DNA from: Flavobacterium tistrianum
GTDB taxonomy: Bacteria; Bacteroidota; Bacteroidia; Flavobacteriales; Flavobacteriaceae
Assembly: GCF_003254545.1 (NCBI RefSeq)
Contig: NZ_QJRH01000061.1
Location: 62,001-126,000 of the forward strand
Direction: 5' to 3'
DNA: 64,000 nt
Positions within the stretch are counted from its first letter, which is position 1. Every line of letters begins with the position of its first letter. The position numbers and the translations under genes were made by a program. The notes beneath the pieces were generated by a model that searched no databases, was not told the DNA's origin, and saw only the letters and a list, made by a program, of their open reading frames with translations. This document shows positions 43,979 through 52,079 of this stretch, in pieces.

Positions 43979-45250
43979 TTAAACTTTAAAGATTAATTTG
44001 TTTCTATAGAAAATCCATAAAATGAACGTCCATATTGCAACATAAGTTAATGCTCCAGCTAAAGAAGCTGTCATCGCATTGCTAAAAAATGGCGCAATAC
44101 CAAATCGGTACAAATAATCTAATAAATTGATTTGTTCGCTTGGAAGTGACGGATTTTGAAAACGAATCATTACCAAAGCCTGCGGAATAATCTGCGAAGC
44201 AAAGAAGACAATCATTGGGTTTACTCCCCAGATTACAAATAATTTGAATCCTTTTTTGTATTCGGCAATGTCTATTATGTAATACAATACGGTTAAACAT
44301 ACTGTTGCCAATCCTGTAGTATACAAAACATAACTGCTTGTCCAGATGGATTTGTTTATTGGGAAAACTAAATCCCAGATTAATCCAAAAAAGATTAATG
44401 ATGTACCAATCATTCCCATTCTTTGAGCTTTTTGGATTTTGGTTACATTTAAAAGTAAAATTTGACCAATAAATAAACCGATAATTCCATTTACAATTGA
44501 AGGAATTGTGCTTAAGATTCCTTCTGGATCCCAAGTTTTGGTTTCGTGATACATATGTCCTTTTAATAGAACACTGTCAATCCATGCTGCTAAATTGGTT
44601 CCTTTTTCTAAACTGGCTTCCCCAAATCCTGGAACAGGGATTAAAGTCATAATAGCCCAGTAGCCAAAAAGCAAAACGATTCCTGTAATAAGTTGTGTTT
44701 TTCGAGATGTTTTTAAGTATAAAAGCGAAACTACAAAATAAACAATAGCAATACGCTGTAATACTCCGGGAAGTCTAACATCTGCGTAATTTTCAAAACC
44801 TCCGTAAGCTAGAACGAGATATATAACTAATATGCTAAAGGCAAAAATGTTTTTTAGTTTATTGCTAAAATTTCCCATTAAAGCATAACCAACTGCAAAA
44901 GTAATAACCAATCTGCCGATTAAAAGTGGAATTCCATCTAAACCAAATAGCTGAATCTTACCAAAGAAATTAAAGAAAATACCTAAACAGAACATTCTTA
45001 AAGAACGAATCAGGATTTTGTTGAATGTTGTTTCGTCGTATTTTTTTTCTGGCATTGCAAGCGGTACGGCAACTCCCATTATAAAAATGAAAAACGGAAA
45101 TACAAGATCTGTTGGCGTACAACCGTTCCATTGTGCGTGTAAAAGCGGCGGATAAACATTTCCCCAATCACCGGGATTGTTTACAATAGTCATCAATAGA
45201 ATAGTCAGTCCGCGAAAGACATCAAGCGAAATTAGGCGTTCTCTTACCAT
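43979..45250 (-). CDS. DUF5009/HGSNAT-like membrane acyltransferase (second of two)
   Basis: A 423-residue protein with about eleven membrane segments. It begins RLISLDVFRGLTILLMTIVN and DLVFPFFIFIMGVAVPLAM (about 50-68), the same family as the gene at 29975 (DALRG.TIFVMI / DLVFPAFLFIVGMSIP). The family includes transmembrane acetyltransferases that acetylate sugars from cytosolic acetyl-CoA. The substrate is unknown. The closest neighbour on its strand is bshC, 124 bases upstream. Confidence 0.87.
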   Translation of the reverse strand: MVRERLISLDVFRGLTILLMTIVNNPGDWGNVYPPLLHAQWNGCTPTDLVFPFFIFIMGVAVPLAMPEKKYDETTFNKILIRSLRMFCLGIFFNFFGKIQLFGLDGIPLLIGRLVITFAVGYALMGNFSNKLKNIFAFSILVIYLVLAYGGFENYADVRLPGVLQRIAIVYFVVSLLYLKTSRKTQLITGIVLLFGYWAIMTLIPVPGFGEASLEKGTNLAAWIDSVLLKGHMYHETKTWDPEGILSTIPSIVNGIIGLFIGQILLLNVTKIQKAQRMGMIGTSLIFFGLIWDLVFPINKSIWTSSYVLYTTGLATVCLTVLYYIIDIAEYKKGFKLFVIWGVNPMIVFFASQIIPQALVMIRFQNPSLPSEQINLLDYLYRFGIAPFFSNAMTASLAGALTYVAIWTFILWIFYRNKLIFKV

Positions 45251-45374
45251 TAGGTTAGTTCATTAAATAGGTTATAAAATATAATTCTATTTGGTTTGAG
45301 AGAGCAATAATTTCGGAAATGAGCTGGTTATTTGTTCCTAAATTATCGCTTTTGAATTTCTAAAGATAATTATT

Positions 45375-46964
45375 TTAGATTATTATGATGTCAAAATTAT
45401 GTTCTAAAGGTTTTAATTTCTGAATTAAAAGCGGGATCAATTGTTCTCCTTTTTCTAAATAAAATTCAGAAAAATTCGCTTGACGTTCTTGAAGACTATT
45501 GTTTGGAAATAATTCGCATTGCAAATCGGTAACACGTTCCAATTGATCTGCTAGTTTTCTTTTTTGTGCTTTTAATAAACGCTTTTCTAGATTTTCTAAG
45601 CCTTTCTTTTGTTTTACTTCTTGTGCTTTTACAGCGCCAGAGAAAGATTTATCTGTTTTTTCGGCCAATTCAAAAAGATAAGCAAACTGTTTTTCTAGCG
45701 TTTCTTTTTGAGGAGTTAAATCTATCGGGAAAGGAGAAAGTTTATGAGTGATTTCATTAACTAAATTCTCTGATTTACCGAATAAATCTTTCCAGCTTAA
45801 ACCTAAATTATCTGCTTTTTTTGCTTGTTTTTCGGTTGCTAAAAGAACAGAATTTCGAACTAATAAAATTGGAAAAGTAATATTTACAGCCTCAAAAAAA
45901 GCTTTTAGTTCTAACCAATAAGCAATTTCTCCACCTCCGCCAATGTAACAAAGGTTAGGAAGAATAATTTCCTGATACAATGGACGCATAATTACATTTG
46001 GACTGAACTTTTCAGGACTGCTTTCTAGTAATTTGAAAATTTCATCCTTAGAAAATGAGATTTTGGTGTTGTTCACGAAATATTTATCATTCTCAAAAAT
46101 GATTCTTTCGCGCAGTTTATCTTCAATATAAAATAAATTAATCTCACGCGGATTTACCTGAACGGTATAATCGGCAAGTTCTTCAATAGATTTTTGAACT
46201 GCTTTAAACGAAGTTTGATTTTCCAATTCTTCTTTTGCAAACGGAATGAAAGCACGTTTTAAATCGGCATCATCTGCATCTATAATGACCAAGCCGTAAT
46301 TTGCGAAAAGGGCGTTGGCTAAATAGCGCGTTGCATCGGCAAGATTTGAATGTTTTAGATAAGCATCTTCAAAAAGTTTTTTAAGCGCATTTGCGTTTGT
46401 ACTTGACCCTAATTCTTTAGAATAAACTTCAAATAAATCTTCTAAACCATCAGTTGCAAGTCTTCCGACTGGACCAGTGCTTTCAGCGTTCCAGCGGATT
46501 TTTTTTCCTTTAAAATTAAAATAATTAATTTCCTCAAAATCGTGATCTTCTGTCGCCATCCAATAAACTGGAACGAAATTGTACGAAGGATACTTTGACT
46601 TTAATTCTTTAGTCAAATTAATTGTTGAAATAATTTTATATAAAAAATACAGCGGCCCACTAAATAAATTTAGCTGATGTCCAGTTGTGATGGTAAACGT
46701 ATTTTCGAGTGCTAAAAGCGAAATATTTTGTCTGGTCAAATCAGAAATTTCAATGTCTTGATATTGCTTATGCAAAGTGTCAACCAATGCTTTTCGGTTG
46801 CTATGATCAAAATTGGCTGATTTTTCAGCAATCTGTTTTTCGAAATTTTCTAAGGTCGGAAAATTATTGTACAGCGGTTTTAATTCTGGCTTTTGATCTA
46901 AATAATCCTGCATTAGTTTAGAGAAATATCCAGAAGATTGAAAGCTGATACAGTCGGTAGGCAT
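45375..46964 (-). CDS. bshC: bacillithiol biosynthesis cysteine-adding enzyme BshC
   Basis: A 529-residue protein of the BshC family, which adds cysteine to glucosaminyl-malate in the last step of bacillithiol synthesis. Visible marks are FSKLMQDYLDQKPELKPLYN at the start, TITTGHQLNLFSGPLYFLYK (about 94-113), VPVYWMATEDHDFEEINYF (about 131-149), and the long coiled coil near residues 430-500 (KKGLENLEKRLLKAQKRKLA). Length is normal. The bshA and bshB genes are not in the window. It shows that this organism uses bacillithiol as its main thiol. Confidence 0.94.
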   Translation of the reverse strand: MPTDCISFQSSGYFSKLMQDYLDQKPELKPLYNNFPTLENFEKQIAEKSANFDHSNRKALVDTLHKQYQDIEISDLTRQNISLLALENTFTITTGHQLNLFSGPLYFLYKIISTINLTKELKSKYPSYNFVPVYWMATEDHDFEEINYFNFKGKKIRWNAESTGPVGRLATDGLEDLFEVYSKELGSSTNANALKKLFEDAYLKHSNLADATRYLANALFANYGLVIIDADDADLKRAFIPFAKEELENQTSFKAVQKSIEELADYTVQVNPREINLFYIEDKLRERIIFENDKYFVNNTKISFSKDEIFKLLESSPEKFSPNVIMRPLYQEIILPNLCYIGGGGEIAYWLELKAFFEAVNITFPILLVRNSVLLATEKQAKKADNLGLSWKDLFGKSENLVNEITHKLSPFPIDLTPQKETLEKQFAYLFELAEKTDKSFSGAVKAQEVKQKKGLENLEKRLLKAQKRKLADQLERVTDLQCELFPNNSLQERQANFSEFYLEKGEQLIPLLIQKLKPLEHNFDIIII

Positions 46965-47199
46965 AATTTTAAATTTATTTTTGACAGCTGTAAATTTAAT
47001 GAAAATATATAGTTAAAAACGCTATTAACAATTGCTTAAGAATTGATTTTTTTCTGATGCTTTTAAAAACGTTGTAATCAGGATTTTAAATTTTGATTAT
47101 ATGCGATCGTAGAAAATTGAAAATTTAGATAATTTGTTAAAAATATAAAGTAGTGCTAAAAGTAATTTGTTTAAATATGAATTATTAATAATGAAACTC

Positions 47200-47207
47200 T
47201 ATTTTTG
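47200..47207 (+). promoter_or_regulatory. -7 box of the MFS symporter gene
   Basis: TATTTTTG, exact TAnnTTTG, ending 24 bases before the ATG at 47232. The in-frame TTG at 47205-47207 is inside this box, so it is not the start codon. No -33 TTG at ideal spacing was found. Confidence 0.5.
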
Positions 47208-47231
47208 CAAATAAAAAAGATATCAGTTTTC

Positions 47232-48509
47232 ATGAAAAATAACCCGAATAAAAAGAATTCTTTAAAACATGTTCTTTTTGGAAGCCTTATAGGCACTACA
47301 ATCGAATTTTTTGATTTTTATATTTATGCCAATGCGGCCGTATTGGTTTTTCCGCAATTATTTTTTCCAAGTTCAGATTCGACGATGGCGACCTTAGAGT
47401 CTTTAGCAACATTTTCTATCGCTTTTTTATCTCGTCCGTTAGGTTCTGCTTTTTTTGGGCACTACGGCGATAAAATTGGACGTAAATTTACTCTTGTTGC
47501 TGCTTTGTTGACAATGGGAATTTCTACAGTGACGATTGGCTTTCTGCCAAGTTATGAAAGTATTGGAGTTGCAGCTCCGTTGTTATTGATGCTTTGCCGA
47601 TTCGGACAAGGTGTTGGTTTAGGAGGAGAATGGGGAGGAGCTGTTTTGTTGGCGATAGAAAATGCGCCACCAAATAAACGTGCATGGTACGGAATGTTTC
47701 CGCAATTAGGCGCTCCAATCGGATTATTGCTTTCTGGAGGAACTTTTCTATTGCTTACCGATTCGATGAGTAATGAAGATTTTATGAATTATGGATGGAG
47801 AATTCCATTTATTGCAAGCGCGCTTTTGGTAATTGTTGGCTTTTATATTCGAACAAAAATTACTGAAACGCCTTCATTTGAAGAGGCTAAAAAGCATGAA
47901 GAAGAGGTAAAAGTGCCATTTTTAGAATTGGTGAAATCCTATAAAAATCAGTTGATCTTTGGAACTTTTGCTGCAATTACAACATTTTTGGTTTTCTATT
48001 TAATGACAGTTTTCACTCTAAGTTGGGCAACCTCGGATTTAGGAATTGCGAAAAGAGACGGATTATTAATACAATTATTTTCAGTATTATTTTTCGCGCT
48101 GTTTATTCCGGTTTCGGCTGTAGTTGCTGATAAAATTGGACGTCGAAAAATGCTGATTTTAGCGACAGCAGCTATTGCTATTTTTGGATTTTTCTTTTCG
48201 TTTTTCTTAAATGAAGGTAATATTCCAATGGTTGCTATATTTGCCTGTATCGGAATGTCTTTGATGGGATTTACATACGGACCTTTAGGAACTTTTCTAT
48301 CAGAACTGTTCCCGACAAACGTTCGCTATTCTGGAGCTTCTTTAACTTTCAATATGGCTGGAATCCTCGGAGCGGCTTTTGCGCCAATGATTGCAATTTG
48401 GCTAGCTAAGACATATGATGTAAGCTATGTAGGTTATTATTTGGTTACAGCCGCTTTTATTTCTTTGATTTCATTTTTGGTAATTAGTAAAGATGAACAT
48501 AAGTTTTAA
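47232..48509 (+). CDS. MFS transporter, metabolite:H+ symporter (MHS) type
   Basis: A 425-residue, 12-helix transporter from the ATG at 47232 (MKNNPNKKNSLKHVLFGSLI). The MHS subfamily marks are GTTIEFFDFYIYANAA in helix 1, SRPLGSAFFGHYGDKIGRK (loop 2-3), and GQGVGLGGEWGGAVLLAIE in helix 4. Relatives carry alpha-ketoglutarate, proline/betaine or shikimate with protons. The second-half loop ADKIGRRK is intact. Substrate not predictable. It converges with the large secreted protein gene. Confidence 0.9.
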   Translation: MKNNPNKKNSLKHVLFGSLIGTTIEFFDFYIYANAAVLVFPQLFFPSSDSTMATLESLATFSIAFLSRPLGSAFFGHYGDKIGRKFTLVAALLTMGISTVTIGFLPSYESIGVAAPLLLMLCRFGQGVGLGGEWGGAVLLAIENAPPNKRAWYGMFPQLGAPIGLLLSGGTFLLLTDSMSNEDFMNYGWRIPFIASALLVIVGFYIRTKITETPSFEEAKKHEEEVKVPFLELVKSYKNQLIFGTFAAITTFLVFYLMTVFTLSWATSDLGIAKRDGLLIQLFSVLFFALFIPVSAVVADKIGRRKMLILATAAIAIFGFFFSFFLNEGNIPMVAIFACIGMSLMGFTYGPLGTFLSELFPTNVRYSGASLTFNMAGILGAAFAPMIAIWLAKTYDVSYVGYYLVTAAFISLISFLVISKDEHKF

Positions 48510-48550
48510 AGCTTGATTAAGATTCTGATAGCTGTCATAAAAAATATTAG

Positions 48551-48581
48551 AGTCCGCAATCTATAACAATAGTTGCGGACT
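48551..48581. terminator. bidirectional terminator, MFS gene / secreted repeat protein
   Basis: AGTCCGCAA (48551-48559) pairs exactly with TTGCGGACT (48573-48581), loop of 13 bases, followed by TTACTTTT. It lies between two convergent genes. Confidence 0.8.
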
Positions 48582-48593
48582 TTACTTTTATAA

Positions 48594-51500
48594 TTATCTT
48601 TTCAAACTAAAATGCCCTCGAAATTCTGTTCCATTTATTCTGGTTGCAGTAAACCAATAATCTGATGCTGGCAGCTGATTTCCTAGATAAGTTCCGTTCC
48701 AAGAAGTATTTAATGCCAATTCTTTAATTAATTTTCCATAACGATCAAAGATTCTAATAGACGAATTAGGAGCCAAATAATCAGGATCGATCATCCAAGT
48801 GTCATTGTGGCCATCACTATTTGGAGTAAAGAATTTTGGATACGGAATTTCATTAACCAAATGAATGCAATCTCCAGCTGTTGCTTCTAAAATGTTTATT
48901 GTAACAGGAATTCTATCACTTTCGCAATTACTGATTGTTTGAGTCGCATAATATGTGATTCCATCTTCTAGTGAAGTTGATTCGGATAAATTACTTGTTG
49001 AGGAAGAACTTTCATACCATTTAATATTTTGACCACCAATAGTAATATCACTAATTTTTGAGCTTTTCTGAATACAGAATTGCTGCAGAGAATTGGCAAT
49101 TGGAATTTGAGTGTCTTGAATTTTTACCGTAATTGCGAATCTTTCGCTTTCGCAGTTATTTAGTGTTTGACTGACATAGTACTTCCCGTTTTTTAATAAA
49201 GTTGTTTCTTGTAAAGAATTTCCATGTACAGGAGCATCATACCATTTGAGTGCAGTTCCAGCTATATTTAGATTTTCAATTGTTGCTATTTCATCAATGC
49301 AAAACTGCTGATTATTATTTCCTGTTGGCAAAGGTGTGTTATATACATGAACAAGAATTGGTGTTCTGTCACTATCACAGCCAATTGTTTGTGAAGCATA
49401 ATAGGTTCTGTTGTTTTCTAACAAAGTGGTATTGAGTAATGTTGATGCAGACATCATGGTATCAAACCATTTTATGTTTTGCCCCGTAATTTGAATGTCA
49501 TTAAGCGTTTTGTTTTCTTGCTTGCAAAATGATTGTTCTGGATTTCCCGATGGAGCTGAAGGAGTATTTACGATTGAAACCCTAACCCCAAATCTAGGGC
49601 CTTCGCAATTATTTATGGTTTGAGAAGCAAAATAGGTTTTCCCATTTTCAAGCGTAGTTGTTTCTGCCAATAAAGATCCATTTGTTAATGCATCGTACCA
49701 TTTTATGGAAGTTCCTATAATTTCGATATTGGCAATCGTTGAATTTTGTCCTGTGCAAAATTGCTGATTTGTATTTCCCGTTGGAGCTAATGTATTCTGA
49801 ATATTAATAGTTACAGGAGTTCTTTCGCTTTCGCAACCATTTACAGTTTGAGAGGCATAATAAGTTATTCCATTTTGAAGTGGAGTTGTGTTAGACAAAA
49901 TTGTTCCAGCAGATTGTGTGTCGTACCATTTTATATTTTGTCCAGTAATTTGAATGCTTCCTAAAGTTGCATTTTGCTGTATACAGAAAGATTGTGGAGA
50001 ATTACCTGCAGGATTTTGCGGTTTAGTAATTATAATTAGTTTAAAATCTTTCTCTACAAAACAAGAGGGATTTGTTCTGAAATAACTTTTTACAGTTATA
50101 ATTTCTTCATTTTTTACAGAATTTGTGTAAGGATTTGGTAGCGGACTTGGCAAAGAGACTCCATTTTGATTCCTATATTCTACAATTAAATCTGATTGAT
50201 TTCCTATCACGGTTGAATGTATGCCAGAGGTGTCAAAAGAATTTGAAATGCCAGATCCAGAATTTGCTTCGCAAGAATAAATAGAGTTTAGCGTAAAGTC
50301 ATTAGGACTATTGGTAATTTTGATTTCCTTAGTTATAGTTTGAGTTTCGCTTCCGCATTTTATTGCCGCAGTAACATTGTATGTTCCTACAGCAGTAAAT
50401 TGATGCTGAGGATTGTTTATTGCTGCAGTATTGTTTCCATTTGAATTTGGATCATCGAAATTCCAAAGTATCGAATCAAATGTACCTTTCACATTAAAAT
50501 TAACAGCTTTATTAAAACAAGTGTTTTCTGCTAGTATTTCACCTTTATTAGGCGGAGATGTACTGGCTTTAAGCTTATAAAGCAATCCATTTGCTTCATT
50601 GTTTCCGCTATTGCCATAAATAACAGAATTATTAATTATTAAAGGCTCGCTTTGAAAATTTGCGGTTAAAAACAAATCATCTTTGTCAAATCTAATTGGT
50701 CCCGCCGCATCTAGAGAAAGGCTATTAGCATAATGGTTTGTACCAGATGATTTTAGAATATACTCTGGTTCAAAATTATCTAAATTCATTTTAAAGAGGA
50801 CGAGATCTTCGCCCCAGTTCCTTGATGTAATAGTTGCATTAGGAAAAATCATTGTATTGGAGAAACTGGTAAAAACAAACAATTCATTACCTTTTCCAGC
50901 CATATATGCTTTGTTTAAACTACTTGGTCGAAGATTGGCTTCTCCAGGATATTCAAGCATTGAATTGTTATTAATTTGTTTAAATCGTTCCAAATTTCCG
51001 TTAGAAGGATCAAATTCTGTCAAAATAGATTGTGTGACATCATTTCTTGGGGAATTTGTATTAAAGGTATTTCCCATAACATTTACATCTCGATCAAAAC
51101 AGCCCCATAAATATAATTTGTCATTTATTGGGTTATAATGTAATATCGTTGGTCTATAAACGGTTTTATTAAGGACATTACCATTATTAGAAATCTCTTT
51201 ACTCCATACCATCTCTAAGTTTGAATTGATTTTGAAAATAGTCGAAGAAGTATAGTTCGGACCAATTTTACCAAAATATATATTTCCATTTTTATCGATT
51301 TCAGAAGTTTTAAGAATCTCTAAACCAGATCCATATTTTTTAGCATCAATTAAATTTCCTCCAACATCAAATTTCGCAACAAAAGCTCGTCCATAATAAG
51401 CATTATCACTTAATAAAATTTGATTATTGATATTGATAGAATTATTAAATGAGCCGGTGACATAAATGTAGCCATTATTGTAGTAAACGTTTTTTGCTAA

Positions 51501-51944
51501 GTTGTTCATTATGCCAATTTTGCGATTCCATACAACATTTCCGCTTGGAGATAATTTATAAAGTGTAACGCCAAAATAAAAGTCTAAACCATCAAGAACA
51601 AATGGCTCTCTCCCAGAATTGTAATTTCCTCCTAAAAGTTCTTTTACTAAAACGTACGAATTTCCCTGATCATCAGCACAGAAATAGTCAGCAATTGTAT
51701 AATTAGGAAATTCCTTTTTCCAAAGAAGATTACAATTTAAATCATATTTGTAAAGTCCTGGCCTGTCGGTTCTATTGGCACCAGATAAGTGGGTTCCTAT
51801 AGTTACAAACACGGCATTGTCTGTTTTTTCTAAATCAAAAACAGCACCTCCAATCCAACCAGCATATACTTTTGCGCAATCAAAACATTGACTTTGCATT
51901 AAAAAGGAATAAAAAAGAAAAAAGAAAAGTAATTTTTGTTTCAT
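48594..51944 (-). CDS. type IX secreted protein: propeller-like N-part, PKD domain, five Ig-like repeats, gliding-type C-terminal domain
   Basis: A 1116-residue protein. Signal peptide 1-20 (FYSFLMQSQC). Residues about 25-455 hold repeated short units (LYKYDLNCNLLWKKEF, VAKFDVGGNLIDAKKYGSG) like a beta-propeller. A PKD-type domain is at about 480-550. Five tandem repeats of about 75 residues follow at about 655-1025, each with QxFC...I..I.I.G..IKWYD...YYASQT...CES.R. The last 82 residues (YPKFFTPNSDGHNDTWMI to FSLKR) are the gliding-associated C-terminal domain (type B), the sorting signal for SprB-like cargo. It is exported and placed on the cell surface or released. Confidence 0.92.
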   Translation of the reverse strand: MKQKLLFFFLFYSFLMQSQCFDCAKVYAGWIGGAVFDLEKTDNAVFVTIGTHLSGANRTDRPGLYKYDLNCNLLWKKEFPNYTIADYFCADDQGNSYVLVKELLGGNYNSGREPFVLDGLDFYFGVTLYKLSPSGNVVWNRKIGIMNNLAKNVYYNNGYIYVTGSFNNSININNQILLSDNAYYGRAFVAKFDVGGNLIDAKKYGSGLEILKTSEIDKNGNIYFGKIGPNYTSSTIFKINSNLEMVWSKEISNNGNVLNKTVYRPTILHYNPINDKLYLWGCFDRDVNVMGNTFNTNSPRNDVTQSILTEFDPSNGNLERFKQINNNSMLEYPGEANLRPSSLNKAYMAGKGNELFVFTSFSNTMIFPNATITSRNWGEDLVLFKMNLDNFEPEYILKSSGTNHYANSLSLDAAGPIRFDKDDLFLTANFQSEPLIINNSVIYGNSGNNEANGLLYKLKASTSPPNKGEILAENTCFNKAVNFNVKGTFDSILWNFDDPNSNGNNTAAINNPQHQFTAVGTYNVTAAIKCGSETQTITKEIKITNSPNDFTLNSIYSCEANSGSGISNSFDTSGIHSTVIGNQSDLIVEYRNQNGVSLPSPLPNPYTNSVKNEEIITVKSYFRTNPSCFVEKDFKLIIITKPQNPAGNSPQSFCIQQNATLGSIQITGQNIKWYDTQSAGTILSNTTPLQNGITYYASQTVNGCESERTPVTINIQNTLAPTGNTNQQFCTGQNSTIANIEIIGTSIKWYDALTNGSLLAETTTLENGKTYFASQTINNCEGPRFGVRVSIVNTPSAPSGNPEQSFCKQENKTLNDIQITGQNIKWFDTMMSASTLLNTTLLENNRTYYASQTIGCDSDRTPILVHVYNTPLPTGNNNQQFCIDEIATIENLNIAGTALKWYDAPVHGNSLQETTLLKNGKYYVSQTLNNCESERFAITVKIQDTQIPIANSLQQFCIQKSSKISDITIGGQNIKWYESSSSTSNLSESTSLEDGITYYATQTISNCESDRIPVTINILEATAGDCIHLVNEIPYPKFFTPNSDGHNDTWMIDPDYLAPNSSIRIFDRYGKLIKELALNTSWNGTYLGNQLPASDYWFTATRINGTEFRGHFSLKR

Positions 51945-52053
51945 AAAAGAAAATTAAGCCATTTCAAATGTAATTAAATATCTACAAATCCAAATTAAAA
52001 AGTCCGAAGTGAAGTGAATAAAATCTTTTCAGTAATAAATCCACAATATCCCG

Positions 52054-52061
52054 TATTTTTG
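52054..52061 (+). promoter_or_regulatory. -7 box of the radical SAM gene
   Basis: TATTTTTG, an exact TAnnTTTG box, 18 bases before the proposed TTG start at 52080. It lies downstream of the GTG at 52014, which argues against that start. Confidence 0.5.
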
Positions 52062-52079
52062 CAAAAAAATAATTTCCTT

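Noticed and set aside
52014..52079. GTG start giving a 755-residue radical SAM protein
   Set aside because: An exact -7 box lies at 52054-52061, downstream of that GTG, and the conserved-looking N-terminus begins MKTKLFVITPPF at 52080.
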